Of a stretch of 64,000 nt of DNA, positions 47,082 through 58,806 are shown in pieces (the stretch's first letter is position 1; the number at the start of each line of letters is the position of its first letter). The stretch covers positions 1 through 64,000 of the forward strand of contig NZ_FZMR01000010.1 in NCBI RefSeq assembly GCF_900198405.1, read 5' to 3'. Source of the stretch: Helicobacter cetorum (lineage in GTDB: Bacteria; Campylobacterota; Campylobacteria; Campylobacterales; Helicobacteraceae). Below the pieces are notes generated by a model that was not told the DNA's origin, made no database searches, and saw only the letters and a program-made list of their open reading frames with translations. The position numbers and the translations under genes were made by a program.

Positions 47082-48293
47082 TCAATGGCGCTGGTCTAAC
47101 ACTTCAAAACAAGGTAAAATCTTACCCTCCAAAAGTTCTAAACTCGCCCCACCGCCCGTAGAAACAAAACTCATATTATCCTTTTCGCCAGCCCTATTGA
47201 TAGCATCAATCGTATCGCCACCCCCTACCAATGAAAACGCATAAGTATCAGCAATCTTATGGGCTAAAAAAGTTGTCCCTCTAGCAAACTCTTGCTTTTC
47301 ATGCACGCCCAAAGGACCATTCCATATAATGGTAGGTGCACTTTCTATCACTTCAGAAAACAGCTTGACACTTGCTGGACCAATATCTGCAATTTTATGC
47401 TTAGGTGCGATGTCTTGAACCGGCGATATTTTAATCTCTTTAGGATTTAAAATATCATCAGTTGTAATAGCATCTATAGGCAAATAGACTTTGACTTTCT
47501 TTTCTTTCGCACTTTTTAGTAAATCTAGCGCCTCTTCTATCAAGCCATCTTCAACTAATGAATCTTGCACATCATGCCCTAAAGCTTTTAAAAAAGTGTT
47601 GCTCATCGCCCCCGCAATAATCAGTTTATCAACCAAATCTAAAATATTCTTTAACAAAGTAAGCTTGGAGCTGACCTTTGCTCCGCCTACAATCAAAAGC
47701 AAAGGGCGTAAAGGATGGTTAAACGCCTTATTAAAAGAATCAATTTCTTTTTTAAGCAAAAATCCACTTACTTTTATAGGAGCAAATTGAGCTACCCCAT
47801 AAGTGCTGGCATGCTTTCTGTGGCTTGTGCCAAAGGCATCATTAACAAACACATCACACAAGCTCGCTAACTCCTTGGCTAAATTTTCATCATTTTCTTC
47901 TTCGCCCTTTAAAAAACGGATATTTTCTACAAGAAAAATCCTAGAATTTGTGCTTGGCTCTTCTAAAAACCGCTTGACTTGCTCCAAATTTTGTGCAAAA
48001 CGCACTTCTTGGCTTAAGAGTCTCTCAAGACGCTTTAAAAAAGGCTTTAAAGACAAACGGCTTTCAACACCCTTAGGACGACCCAAATGACTGACCAACA
48101 CAATATCTTTTGCATGATTATCTATACAAAACTGAATGGTTGGCAAACTCTCTCTTATGCGAGTGTCATCAGTAATGTTAAGATTCTCATCTAAAGGCAC
48201 ATTAAAATCCACCCTAATTAACACTCTCTTATTCTTAATATCCACCTCTTGGATATTCTTAACGCTTTGCATAAAAGTTATTTTAGCTAACAT
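47082..48293 (-). CDS. pgk: Phosphoglycerate kinase
   Basis: The 403-residue enzyme of glycolysis/gluconeogenesis has the N-terminal RVLIRVDFNVPLDEN motif near 24, VLVSHLGRPKG near 63, and the nucleotide-binding GGGDTIDAINRAG near 375. It is complete. It lies in the order gapA-pgi-pgk on the minus strand, with pgi inserted between two genes that adjoin in H. pylori. Confidence 0.96.
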   Translation of the reverse strand: MLAKITFMQSVKNIQEVDIKNKRVLIRVDFNVPLDENLNITDDTRIRESLPTIQFCIDNHAKDIVLVSHLGRPKGVESRLSLKPFLKRLERLLSQEVRFAQNLEQVKRFLEEPSTNSRIFLVENIRFLKGEEENDENLAKELASLCDVFVNDAFGTSHRKHASTYGVAQFAPIKVSGFLLKKEIDSFNKAFNHPLRPLLLIVGGAKVSSKLTLLKNILDLVDKLIIAGAMSNTFLKALGHDVQDSLVEDGLIEEALDLLKSAKEKKVKVYLPIDAITTDDILNPKEIKISPVQDIAPKHKIADIGPASVKLFSEVIESAPTIIWNGPLGVHEKQEFARGTTFLAHKIADTYAFSLVGGGDTIDAINRAGEKDNMSFVSTGGGASLELLEGKILPCFEVLDQRH

Positions 48294-48304
48294 AAAAATC
48301 CTTT

Positions 48305-49558
48305 TTAATTTTGTAATGAAAACATTTCTTTTAAATACGCTTTGCCAAATTCCACAGCCGGCTGGTCATAGGCATTGACTTCAAATAAAATCCCAAGCGC
48401 TGAAGTCAATAACTCATAATAAGCGATGAGCATTCCCACGCTTTTTTCGCCTAGTTCGGCTATTTCAATACAATCTACTAGCAAGCCTTCTTCTATCAAA
48501 CTCTTTAGAGTGGCTAATTTTTGCAAATCTAAAAGGCGTGTAAAACTCGTTTGATTGACAAAGTTGGTATTTTCAAAATAAGGCAAATTCAAACTAGGCA
48601 CTAACGGCTCATCAAATTCCAAATGCAAATTCTGGCACAAACTCAAAAATGTTACACTCTTATCCTTTGGCCCATGTTTTAGAAGTTGTAAAAACGAATG
48701 TTGGTCGCTACTGCCTATAAGGGCTAGGGGGGTCAAACCCACTTTTTTACCATGCGCATTGATTTTACCAAGCGATTCCCCTATTAATTGCACAAACCAT
48801 GCGTTAAACCCTCTAAAAATATCCGAATATGAAAAGAGTGCGTGCATGGGGTATTTTAAAGAATCATCAAAGAGCTGGCATGCTTTATTTAAGAGATGGT
48901 TTTCTTGGTGTTCAAAAAAACTATCCATAAAAAATCTCGCACCCTTTAAAAGCTCTTCTATATGGTATCCAAGCAAATATAGAGGCACTAAGGCAATACT
49001 AGAAAGCACTGAAAAACGCCCCCCAATATCTTTATCAATCGTAATAGTAGTAATTTCTTTATCTTTACCCAAACCATGCAAGGCAGAATTTTTATCAGTA
49101 ATGAATAATAAATGCTCTTTATGCCTCAATAAATCATAGCGTTGCATGGCGTATTTCATTAAGCTAGAAGTTTCAATCGTGGTGCCTGTTTTTGAAATCA
49201 CGCAAAACAAGCATTCTTTAATGTCTAGTTTTAATTGAGTGATACTAATTGCATCGGTATATTCCAAGAATACTAATTGAATGTCTTTACGCCTATGCAA
49301 ACTTTTAAGCATTTTATCAATCGCTCTTAAGCCTAAAGAACTCCCTCCAACCCCTAAAACCACAAGCTTTTTTATATTTTTTAAAAATTTAGAATTTTTA
49401 AAAGCGTATTCTTTGGCATCTTCTAGGGCGTCTATCACATAAGGCAAGCGGTAGTAGCCACTCACTTGAAGTTCTCGCTCATTAACAAGCGCTCTAAATA
49501 ATTCATCTAAACGCTTTTGAGAGATTTTAGAATCATAATAAGAGCGAAAACACAACAC
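48305..49558 (-). CDS. pgi: Glucose-6-phosphate isomerase, short form
   Basis: The 417-residue enzyme interconverts glucose-6- and fructose-6-phosphate. Visible blocks are VVLGVGGSSLGLRAI near 68, the SIS motif VISKTGTTIET near 118, DKDIGGRFSVLS near 177 and SSDQHSFLQLL near 288. It is much shorter than the H. pylori enzyme (about 545 residues) and closer to the Campylobacter type in length. It lies 11 bases after gapA's reading end and 11 before pgk, so it appears cotranscribed. Confidence 0.88.
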   Translation of the reverse strand: MLCFRSYYDSKISQKRLDELFRALVNERELQVSGYYRLPYVIDALEDAKEYAFKNSKFLKNIKKLVVLGVGGSSLGLRAIDKMLKSLHRRKDIQLVFLEYTDAISITQLKLDIKECLFCVISKTGTTIETSSLMKYAMQRYDLLRHKEHLLFITDKNSALHGLGKDKEITTITIDKDIGGRFSVLSSIALVPLYLLGYHIEELLKGARFFMDSFFEHQENHLLNKACQLFDDSLKYPMHALFSYSDIFRGFNAWFVQLIGESLGKINAHGKKVGLTPLALIGSSDQHSFLQLLKHGPKDKSVTFLSLCQNLHLEFDEPLVPSLNLPYFENTNFVNQTSFTRLLDLQKLATLKSLIEEGLLVDCIEIAELGEKSVGMLIAYYELLTSALGILFEVNAYDQPAVEFGKAYLKEMFSLQN

Positions 49559-49571
49559 TTAAAACCCCTTT

Positions 49572-50564
49572 TTATTTCCGTGCGATATATTGTGCCATAT
49601 CAATTAAACGCTCGCTATAGCCCATTTCATTATCATACCACGCCAATACCTTAGCGTTTTTTTCTCCTAAGATAATAATTTGGTCATCAATCACTATCGC
49701 GCTTAAGGGCGAAGAAATAAAATCACTTGAAACAAGCTTTTCTTCATCAATGCCTACAAGCCCCTTAAATTCATTCTTGCAAGCCTCCTTGAATGCGTGC
49801 TGAATGCTTTCTTTGCTAACAGATTGACTAAAAGTAAGAGACAAATCTACTAAGCTCACATTAGGCGTAGGCACTCTAATGGCAAGTCCACTAATTTTAG
49901 GACCTAAATGCGGTAAAACTAGCGAAATAGCTTTACTCACGCCGGTGCTTGTGGGAATAAGATTAAGATTTGCCGCTCTAGCTCGGCGGATGTCTTTGTG
50001 CTTGGTATCTAAAAGGTTTTGGTCGTTGGTGTAGCTATGGATAGTGGTTAAAAGAGCGTTTTCTATATGAAAAGCCTCATCTAAGATTTTTAATACCGGA
50101 GCAGTAGCATTAGTCGTGCAAGAGGCGTTAGAAACCACGCTTTCGTTATGATAATCTGTATGATTTACTCCATAGACAAAGGTGGGCGTATTTTTTGCTG
50201 GAGCTGAAATAACCACTTTTTTAACGCTATCTTTTAGGTGTGCTTGAGAGGCATCTAGAGAATTGAATTTTCCGGTGCATTCTATAACCACTTCAGCTTT
50301 GGCTACAGAAAAATCAAGCTTGTTAATATCTCGCTCACTCAACACTAAAATATTTTTACTATGTCCGATACTAAGCGTGTTATCCTCATTGAGACTAGCC
50401 TCAAAATGCCCATGCACGCTGTCATGGCGTAGCAAATGCAAAAGAGTTTCTATCTCAGCAGTAGAATTGATAGCTACAATTTCTATATCTTTTCTTTGAC
50501 TAGCTACCCTTATTGCACACAAACCTATGCGTCCGGTTCCGTTTATAGCGATTTTAATTGGCGT
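49572..50564 (-). CDS. gapA: Glyceraldehyde-3-phosphate dehydrogenase, no standard start codon
   Basis: The enzyme carries the NAD-binding AINGTGRIG at the N-terminus and catalytic SNASCTTN near 146; length of about 330 matches the family. The reading frame for the first 14 residues is intact but begins TAG-GAT-AAA-GGG-GAC-ACT-ATC-AAA-ACG-CCA, with no ATG, GTG or TTG. ACG at 50564 aligns with the usual initiator; ATC at 50570 lies five bases after AAAGGGG and may serve instead. The first conventional start, TTG at 50522, would remove the cofactor loop. The gene is probably functional with an unusual start, or carries a start mutation or base error. Confidence 0.85.
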   Translation of the reverse strand, partial: TPIKIAINGTGRIGLCAIRVASQRKDIEIVAINSTAEIETLLHLLRHDSVHGHFEASLNEDNTLSIGHSKNILVLSERDINKLDFSVAKAEVVIECTGKFNSLDASQAHLKDSVKKVVISAPAKNTPTFVYGVNHTDYHNESVVSNASCTTNATAPVLKILDEAFHIENALLTTIHSYTNDQNLLDTKHKDIRRARAANLNLIPTSTGVSKAISLVLPHLGPKISGLAIRVPTPNVSLVDLSLTFSQSVSKESIQHAFKEACKNEFKGLVGIDEEKLVSSDFISSPLSAIVIDDQIIILGEKNAKVLAWYDNEMGYSERLIDMAQYIARK

Positions 50565-50598
50565 TTTGATAGTGTCCCCTTTATCCTAAAAATACGCT

Positions 50599-50604
50599 AT
50601 TTTA
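50599..50604 (-). promoter_or_regulatory. Candidate -10 box of gapA
   Basis: The minus strand reads TAAAAT within TGTGCTAAAATAGCG, about 30 bases upstream of gapA. The leader would be short and contain the AAAGGGG ribosome binding site. The 250-base gap from here to ung holds nothing else I recognise. Confidence 0.5.
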
Positions 50605-50815
50605 GCACAATTAGACTTAAATTAACCATTCTTAAACTACAGACAAAACTAAATAAAAAATTGAAAAAATACAGAAATAACCACTAAATATTATAACGCT
50701 ACTCTATGAAAGCTTAGTTTTTATTGTCTTTAGCATGTCCTTATCAAAAGCGTTAATGATGTTTTTTATTCACATCTGCTCGCCCTATTCATTAAGCCTC
50801 AAGCCCTAAACTGGC

Positions 50816-51519
50816 TTACAAGCTAAAATCAAAATCCTTGCCATAAATTTCTCTGTGAGCCTCTTGCAAACGCACAAAAACCCCACTCCCTAAAAAACCT
50901 CTTGCTAAAGGGCTAGGGTGAGGAGCCTCTAAAACAACATGCTTTTTTTATCAATAAAAGCGCTCTTTTTTTGAGCGATTTTACCTAGTAACACCACAAT
51001 CAAACGCTCCCTAGTTTCAAAAAGGCGTTCTAATATCCTATCGCTAAATTGCTCCCAACCCATATGTTTATGCGAATTTGGCTTGCCTTTTTCTACGCTC
51101 AAAACAGCGTTTAATAACAACATGCCTCTTTTAGCCCATGCACTCAAATCCCCACTTTTAGGTATTGGAACACCTAAGCTATCGTGCAATTCCTTATAAA
51201 TATTTCTTAGGCTTGGTGGAATGGGTGCTTTAGCATTTACGCTAAAACTTAAGCCCATAGCTATAGGCAATTCAATACCATTTTCTAGGTAGGTGGAATG
51301 ATAGGGGTCTTGTCCTAAAAGAATGATTTTAACCGCATGTGGGGGCGTTAAGTTCAAAGCTTGAAATAAATTAGTGCTTATAGGATAAATACAGCTTGAA
51401 CGCTCTAGGGCCTCTAAATAACGCCTTTCTATCTCTAAAAAATAAGGCTTTTTAAATTCACCCTGAAGAAATTCACGCCATAATAGAGTGAGTTTAGCTT
51501 TCGTTAGCATTGAGCTCAT
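50816..51519 (-). pseudogene. ung: Uracil-DNA glycosylase, frameshifted at poly-A
   Basis: The first frame gives motif GQDPYH near residue 70 and stops early after IDKKSMLF (196 residues). A one-base change at the seven-A run (50943-50949 as T on the plus strand) restores the family C-terminus: KHVVLEAPHPSPLARG, then a terminal KDFDFSL and stop at 50816. Total length would then be 234, against about 233 in H. pylori. The lost part holds the essential HPSPL loop, so the shown allele should be inactive. It could be a sequencing error, a mutation, or slip-strand switching. It overlaps plsC by 26 bases. Confidence 0.85.
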
Positions 51520-52204
51520 GATAATGCTTTAAATATTCTTCTTTCATTTTTTGTTCTAGTTCCTCATACCAATTTTTAGAGCTAAAATCAGGCGTATAAC
51601 TATCCATCATCACTAAACGAGTGCGTGCCTTAAAAGCCTCTAAGGGCTTGGAATTAAATATTTTACGAGAATTGATTAAGACCATTGGTTGGATTTTAAG
51701 CTGGAATTTTTCAGCAATGATTTTAGCCCCTTGTCTAAAAGGTAAAAACTCCTCTTGCCCCCTACCTCTAGTACCTTCAGGAAAAATCACTAAAGGCCGT
51801 CCTTCATCTAATTTTTGCTTGCTCTCTTTGAGTAATGAAACTAACCCTTTTTTATCCTCTCTGTCTATTAAAATCATCTGCGTATCTGTTAAAGCATGCC
51901 CATAAAAAGGGATTTCTCCAAGCTCCTTTTTAGCAATCCAACAGATATTTTCAGGGTGATAAGCCTCTAAATAAATAATATCTAGCAAGCTTTGATGGTT
52001 TAATACAATCAGTCTTGCCTCCCTATCAAACGCACCAATTTTTTCTAAAGTAACACCCGTTAAAGGAAAAAAAGAACGACACCCTCTGCGAGTAGAACGA
52101 GCGTTATTATTCTTGCGATTAAAATAGTTAAAAATAATGATAATAGCTAGTCCTATAGCGATTACTAAAGCTCTGTAAATGGCTCTTGGTTTATTTGATG
52201 TCAT
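51494..52204 (-). CDS. plsC: 1-acyl-sn-glycerol-3-phosphate acyltransferase
   Basis: The 236-residue membrane enzyme makes phosphatidic acid. It has one N-terminal membrane helix (about 10-26), the NHQSLLD catalytic motif near 70 (NHx4D) and FPEGTRGRG near 141. It overlaps genes on both sides (14 and 26 bases), in a series from ctpA to ung. Confidence 0.93.
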   Translation of the reverse strand: MTSNKPRAIYRALVIAIGLAIIIIFNYFNRKNNNARSTRRGCRSFFPLTGVTLEKIGAFDREARLIVLNHQSLLDIIYLEAYHPENICWIAKKELGEIPFYGHALTDTQMILIDREDKKGLVSLLKESKQKLDEGRPLVIFPEGTRGRGQEEFLPFRQGAKIIAEKFQLKIQPMVLINSRKIFNSKPLEAFKARTRLVMMDSYTPDFSSKNWYEELEQKMKEEYLKHYHELNANES

Positions 52205-53300
52205 GGCGTTTAACCCATCCTATTTGCTCATGTGTTGTCATAATTTTATAATAATCTTGGTGTGAACCAATCACTTTAATAGGCATTTCACTCTTAGAAA
52301 TGCCCAAAATCGTAGAATTTTGCGTAGGAAGAATGCGGATTTCTTTTTGAGCTAATAAAGTAGCCGAACGCTGTTGGAACAATAAATTATAAAGCGCAAA
52401 ACCTAAGCACAATACCCCAAGCAATAAGAAAATAAGCTTGCGACCTAAAAAAAGAAAGAGTAGCAAGAAAAACACGCACAAGATTAATAAAGCCACATTA
52501 AAAAACACTAAAAAATTATTTTTAGGAACTAATTCGCTTTGCACATTAATCGCATCATTGATTGGCACAACTGAAAAATGCAAGGTTTTAAAACTCTTAT
52601 CTTCTAATGAAAAATAATCAAAGGAAAGGCTTTGGATTTTTTTAGGCAACACACAATAATAAATTACGCTCCCCTCCTTAGCCTTGCTTTGAGCCAAAGA
52701 CGAATTATCAAAGCCTTGCTTAATAGCCTCTTTAATCGTAAAACTCTCCCAATTTGCCCCCTTAAAAGCTAGTTCCATAACCAAAATATTATGCTCATTA
52801 TCATAATCCTTAGTCTTATACTGCACGACCTTTAAATTTTGCGCCATCACTCCTGCATAGCGAGAATTTTGAGATAAATCTGTTACTTGCAAAGCAATGC
52901 TAGGGGCTATAGAATAATCTATATATTTATCTTTATTAGAAAAAGCGCTGACCTTTAAAGCAGGAATACTAGCTTGAATGCCCTTAATCTTATAGTAATA
53001 GGTCGCCTTAAACAGCTCCTTTTCTACCCCTCTCCATTTAGGCATCTTATTGACAAGCTCTAGTTGGTCTTTATTGATTTCTCCCTCAATCTTAGCCTCT
53101 AAAAATTGCGCATCAAATAGCAATAAACTATAAGCAACTGCAATGGTTTGCCCCACATAAACGGGTGTGTTTTCTAAAGTCTCTAAATTTTCAGCTTTCA
53201 CATAGACCACTTTAGCTTTGACATCTTCTTCTTTTTCATCAAGCGTTTCTGTACGCATAAACCCCACAAAAAGAGCCACTAAAAACCATACTATTCGCAT
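52191..53300 (-). CDS. Periplasmic/membrane protein with SH3 domain
   Basis: The product of about 369 residues starts at ATG 53300 with a signal peptide ([13 protein letters not shown]). A large beta-rich periplasmic part follows, then two adjacent membrane segments (about residues 270-315), and a C-terminal bacterial SH3 domain ending [16 protein letters not shown]. Bacterial SH3 domains often bind peptidoglycan. In Campylobacter a similar protein lies between purQ and plsC, as here. Confidence 0.8.
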   Translation of the reverse strand: MRIVWFLVALFVGFMRTETLDEKEEDVKAKVVYVKAENLETLENTPVYVGQTIAVAYSLLLFDAQFLEAKIEGEINKDQLELVNKMPKWRGVEKELFKATYYYKIKGIQASIPALKVSAFSNKDKYIDYSIAPSIALQVTDLSQNSRYAGVMAQNLKVVQYKTKDYDNEHNILVMELAFKGANWESFTIKEAIKQGFDNSSLAQSKAKEGSVIYYCVLPKKIQSLSFDYFSLEDKSFKTLHFSVVPINDAINVQSELVPKNNFLVFFNVALLILCVFFLLLFLFLGRKLIFLLLGVLCLGFALYNLLFQQRSATLLAQKEIRILPTQNSTILGISKSEMPIKVIGSHQDYYKIMTTHEQIGWVKRHDIK

Positions 53301-53301
53301 T

Positions 53302-53988
53302 TTAATACGCCTCAAGCAAAGATAAAAGCATTCTAACCCCATCTATAGAGGGTGTTTGCAAAGATTGATTAATCCCAACAGCCCTTTCAGGGTGAGGCAT
53401 GAGCGCAAAAACATTCTTATCTTTATTGCAAATGCCAGCAATATGATTTAAAGAGCCATTCACATCATCGCTATAGCGGAGCAAAACTTGCTTGTTTTCT
53501 TCTAAGCGTTCCAAAGTTTCTTTAGGCGCATAAAAATTCCCCTCTCCATGCGCAATAGGCAATACAATCTTTTCATAAGGGCTATAATCCTTTAAAAAAG
53601 CGTTATCATTGTTTGCCACTTGCAATTCTTGACTTTTAGCGATAAATTTTAAGCCTTTATTTTTCATTAAAGTCCCCTCTAAAAGCTTGCTTTCTGTAAG
53701 GATTTGAAAACCATTACAAATTCCTAAAACTCTCCCTCCATTATGCGCATACGCACAAACTGAGCGCATGATAGGTGTTTGGCTTGCCATGCAACCTGAA
53801 CGCCAATAATCCCCATAACTAAACCCACCCGGAATAACCACTAGACTCGTTTCTTTTGGCAAAGATTTTTGCGTATGCTCCACTACTACGCTTGAAATTT
53901 TACAAGCTCTATTAACTTGCACAAAATCATACGCACGCCTCATGTCTTTTTGACAATTTGTGCCTAAAAACTCTAAAATTACTATCAT
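53302..53988 (-). CDS. purQ: FGAM synthase glutaminase subunit PurQ
   Basis: The 228-residue class I glutamine amidotransferase has the nucleophile cysteine in GICNGFQILTES near residue 88, the oxyanion strand GGFSYGDY near 55, and the His-Glu pair in MPHPERAVG near 202. It supplies ammonia for purine synthesis with PurS and PurL. All catalytic parts are intact. H. pylori lacks most of the de novo purine pathway, so its presence is notable. The purS stop overlaps its ATG (TAATG). Confidence 0.9.
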   Translation of the reverse strand: MIVILEFLGTNCQKDMRRAYDFVQVNRACKISSVVVEHTQKSLPKETSLVVIPGGFSYGDYWRSGCMASQTPIMRSVCAYAHNGGRVLGICNGFQILTESKLLEGTLMKNKGLKFIAKSQELQVANNDNAFLKDYSPYEKIVLPIAHGEGNFYAPKETLERLEENKQVLLRYSDDVNGSLNHIAGICNKDKNVFALMPHPERAVGINQSLQTPSIDGVRMLLSLLEAY

Positions 53989-54227
53989 TATTTTAAAAGC
54001 ACTTCATAGTTTTCAATCACAAGATTAGCTAAAAGCCTCTCTGCCATTTGTTTTGCCTCTTCTAAGGCTTGTTTCTTATCTGTAGTTGCCAATTCTAAAA
54101 ACACGCTTTTGCTTAAAGCAATTTTTTTAATACTCTTAAAACCTAAAGAATCTAGTGATTTTTCAAGTGCCTTAAGCTCTGGGTCTAAAACACCCTCTTT
54201 TAAGAAAATACGCACTTCTACTTGCAC
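53988..54227 (-). CDS. purS: FGAM synthase subunit PurS
   Basis: PurS bridges PurL and PurQ in the FGAM synthase complex. The 79-residue form starting at GTG 54227 has the standard VEVRIFLKEGVLDP opening and a two-layer alpha/beta pattern. AAGGGGG lies six bases before this GTG. The frame extends 12 codons upstream to another GTG, but those residues are unlike the family. The 10-base overlap with the preceding relic frame is noted. Confidence 0.85.
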   Translation of the reverse strand: MQVEVRIFLKEGVLDPELKALEKSLDSLGFKSIKKIALSKSVFLELATTDKKQALEEAKQMAERLLANLVIENYEVLLK

Positions 54228-54611
54228 GCATTCCCCCTTAACCCACAAAAATCTCTCAAACACTCTAAAAATCCATGTTCTAAAATATGGGTTAAATATT
54301 TTTTAAAGTGGTTTATATCAAGCTTTTTACAGGACTTGTTATTGCAAGAATAATAAACATTAAGACTAGTCCCCCTAGCAAAAAAATCTCTACTCCTATT
54401 AAATAAGCCAAACCCTAGCTTAAGCATAAGCGATAAACTCACTTCTAAAACCCATGCTTTTAATCGATGCACTAATTGTATGGCTTAAAACACTTCTAAT
54501 CTTTTTAGCTAATTTCTTAGCACAAAAAACACTCAAACCGCTTTTAATCTCAGTGATGACAATGCCCCTTTGCTTAACTTGAAAAAGCTTTCCATATTTT
54601 TTTGTAGCCAT
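54218..54611 (-). pseudogene. Degenerate purC relic (SAICAR synthase)
   Basis: Two overlapping frames fill the gap between ctpA and purS: 54420-54611 (63 codons) and 54218-54472 (84 codons). The first holds YGKLFQ..ITEIKSGLSVFCAKK, which lines up roughly with the PurC N-terminus (GKLFKT..ISEFKDDLTAFNA). The second holds KLGFGL...SCKKLDINHFKKYL, which resembles the PurC C-terminus. PurC is normally about 235 residues; about half is missing and the frame is broken. Campylobacter has ctpA-purC-purS-purQ-SH3 gene-plsC, so position supports this. Two small genuine genes remain an alternative. Confidence 0.5.
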
Positions 54612-54641
54612 TCCAAGTACACTCCCATTAAACTCTATTCT

Positions 54642-55982
54642 TTATTTTTTGGTCTCATCTATTATTGTCCAAGTTTTTAAGCTATCAATGCCAACTTTTA
54701 GCTGAATATCATTATTGACCATTTTTGGCGTAATATCTTGCTCTTCTTCGCTTTTATTATTTTTATTAGCACTCTTAGTATTAGAGTTTTTATCATCAAC
54801 TTTTTTAAGCTCTTGCTCTAAATGGTGTTTTAAATCTGCCTCTTTCAAGCTGAATTTGTTTTCATTCTCTGGCACTTTTCCCGGATAAATCACAATATCA
54901 GGCGTGATACCCTTAGCTTGAATCGTGCGGCCGCTTGGCAAATAGTAGCGTGCAGTAGTGATTTTAATCGCCTCATTTCTATTGACCGGTAAGAGCATTT
55001 GCACACTTCCTTTACCAAAAGTGTTTTCCCCAATAATAACGGCTCGCTTATGGTCTTGCAACGCTCCAGCTACGATTTCACTCGCACTCGCTGAGCCACC
55101 ATTAACTAATACTGCGATAGGTAAATTCGCATAAGGAGCTCTGCCATTAGCTTTGTATTCTAAATTTTCGTCTTTATTTTTACCTTTTTGAGAGACCAAA
55201 ATCCCATCTTTAATGAATAAATTAGATAAACCTACCGCTTGATTGAGTAAGCCACCCGGATTCCCTCTTAAATCTAAAACAATGCCCTTAGCCTTAGGAT
55301 TAGCTTTCAAGCCATCTAAAACGGATTTAGTTACATTTTTATCAAAAGAATTAACTCTCACATATAAATAAGGGGTCTTTTCAATCTTTTTCACATAGAC
55401 AGATTTAACTTTGATAATATCTCTTACAATATTAAATACTAAAGGCTTTGACTCGTTTTTCCTTACTACAGTGATTTGAATAGGAGTTTTTGGCTTGCCT
55501 CGCATAAGATTGATAGCATCATCAATACTCATATTCAGCGTGCTTTCTTTATTGATTTTTAAAATTGTATCGCCCGCTTTCACTCCTGCTTTATACGCTG
55601 GTGTGCCTTCTAAAGGAGCGATAACGGTCAAAACGCCATCACGCATGCCAACTGTGATACCAAGACCCCCAAATTCGCCATCAGTTTGGGCTTGAAACTC
55701 TTTAAACTTCTTTTCGTTCAAATACGCTGAGTGTGCGTCTAAATTAGAGAGCAAACCCTCAATAGCTTTTGTCATAATCTCAGAAATACTGATTTTATCC
55801 ACATATTTTTTTTCAATCTCTGAAACCACATTAGTGAAACGATTAAACGCCTCAACCCTTTTAGCAGCTAGTTCTTGAGGATTCTCTTTAACCGGCTTTT
55901 TTTCCTTAACCTCTGCACCATGTAAAGCTAGAGAAAGTCCCATAGAAACTACCAACAACCCCTTAAACAACTGCTTTGTCAT
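54642..55982 (-). CDS. ctpA: C-terminal processing protease (S41 family)
   Basis: The periplasmic protease has a signal peptide (LFKGLLVVSMGLSLALHGAEV), a PDZ domain about residues 95-170 (FGGLGITVGM...), and the S41 catalytic domain with the serine in GGSASASEIVAGALQDHKRA near 310 and the lysine in ENTFGKGSVQ. The C-terminal tail is charged and low in complexity (DDKNSNTKSANKNNKSEEEQ). I start at ATG 55982; two in-frame ATGs just upstream (55997, 56006) are also possible. Confidence 0.92.
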   Translation of the reverse strand: MTKQLFKGLLVVSMGLSLALHGAEVKEKKPVKENPQELAAKRVEAFNRFTNVVSEIEKKYVDKISISEIMTKAIEGLLSNLDAHSAYLNEKKFKEFQAQTDGEFGGLGITVGMRDGVLTVIAPLEGTPAYKAGVKAGDTILKINKESTLNMSIDDAINLMRGKPKTPIQITVVRKNESKPLVFNIVRDIIKVKSVYVKKIEKTPYLYVRVNSFDKNVTKSVLDGLKANPKAKGIVLDLRGNPGGLLNQAVGLSNLFIKDGILVSQKGKNKDENLEYKANGRAPYANLPIAVLVNGGSASASEIVAGALQDHKRAVIIGENTFGKGSVQMLLPVNRNEAIKITTARYYLPSGRTIQAKGITPDIVIYPGKVPENENKFSLKEADLKHHLEQELKKVDDKNSNTKSANKNNKSEEEQDITPKMVNNDIQLKVGIDSLKTWTIIDETKK

Positions 55983-56102
55983 CTTTGCTATAACCATCCA
56001 TTTCATATAAAACCTATAACACAAACCATAGATTTTAAAAATAATTTTTGTGTCTATTCTAGCAAGTTTTAATGAATATCACAAAAACAAAAGAGATAAA
56101 AC

Positions 56103-56972
56103 TTAATGCCACTTCTTTTCTTTGTAACTTGAACGCCCTCTTTTTACATGCCCTAAGATTTCAATCTTAGCCCTATAGCGTTTAGCCAACCGCTTTAAAT
56201 GCACCTTATGAATAGGCGAACAGCAAAACAACCATTCATATTCTTCGCCACTCTTATAACGCTCATCTTTTTTAAACAGCCTAAAATCTAGTTTATTGAG
56301 TTTAGAGAGGCGATTACATTCTGTGTAAATGCCATCAGAAATATCTAGCCCTATGCGGATAAAACGAGTCAAATTTTTAAAGAAATCTACATTAAAACCT
56401 AACTGAAAAAAGCGAGATTTTTTACAAGCACTCCCTCCCCTTAAAAGTGAATGCAAAGCCTTGTAGCTAGAGCCAACCCTACCACTACTCACAATCAAAT
56501 CCCCTTTTTTAGCCCCTTTTCTATATAACGCTCGCCCCCTAGTTTCGCCTATCATAGTAATCGCAAAACTAAGAGTATTAGAAGTAATGGTATCACCCCC
56601 AATAAGCTTAATATTCCATTTTAAACACACTTCTTCAATCCCCTCTTGCAAGAGTTTCCATTCCTTAATGCCAAAATCTTTTGGCACACTCAAGCCTAAA
56701 AGAGCGTATTTAGGTATAGCATTCATGCATAAAATATCAGAAATATTGACTAAAAAGGCTTTTTGAACAAGGGCTTTTAAAGAAAACCACTCTCTTTTGA
56801 AATGCACTCCCTCACTAAACAAATCCAAAGCCAAAACCTTATCTTTAAGGCTTGTAGGAACAACCCCAAAATGCCCTTTTAAAGAAGCGCTTAAAACCAC
56901 GCCATCATCGCCTATCCCTTGAGCAATGGGCGTTTTTTTGAGCCATTTAAAAAAATGTGCCTCCAAGTCCAT
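56103..56972 (-). CDS. thiL: Thiamine-monophosphate kinase
   Basis: The 289-residue enzyme phosphorylates thiamine phosphate to the active cofactor. It has QGIGDDGVVL near 17, the DLFSEGVHFK motif near 50 and IGGDTITS near 125, with DISDGIYTECNRL near 210 as expected of the PurM/ThiL fold. It is slightly shorter than average. It ends a close series with nadC (2-base gap). Confidence 0.9.
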   Translation of the reverse strand: MDLEAHFFKWLKKTPIAQGIGDDGVVLSASLKGHFGVVPTSLKDKVLALDLFSEGVHFKREWFSLKALVQKAFLVNISDILCMNAIPKYALLGLSVPKDFGIKEWKLLQEGIEEVCLKWNIKLIGGDTITSNTLSFAITMIGETRGRALYRKGAKKGDLIVSSGRVGSSYKALHSLLRGGSACKKSRFFQLGFNVDFFKNLTRFIRIGLDISDGIYTECNRLSKLNKLDFRLFKKDERYKSGEEYEWLFCCSPIHKVHLKRLAKRYRAKIEILGHVKRGRSSYKEKKWH

Positions 56973-56974
56973 TT

Positions 56975-58795
<1,821 letters not shown>

Positions 58796-58806
<11 letters not shown>

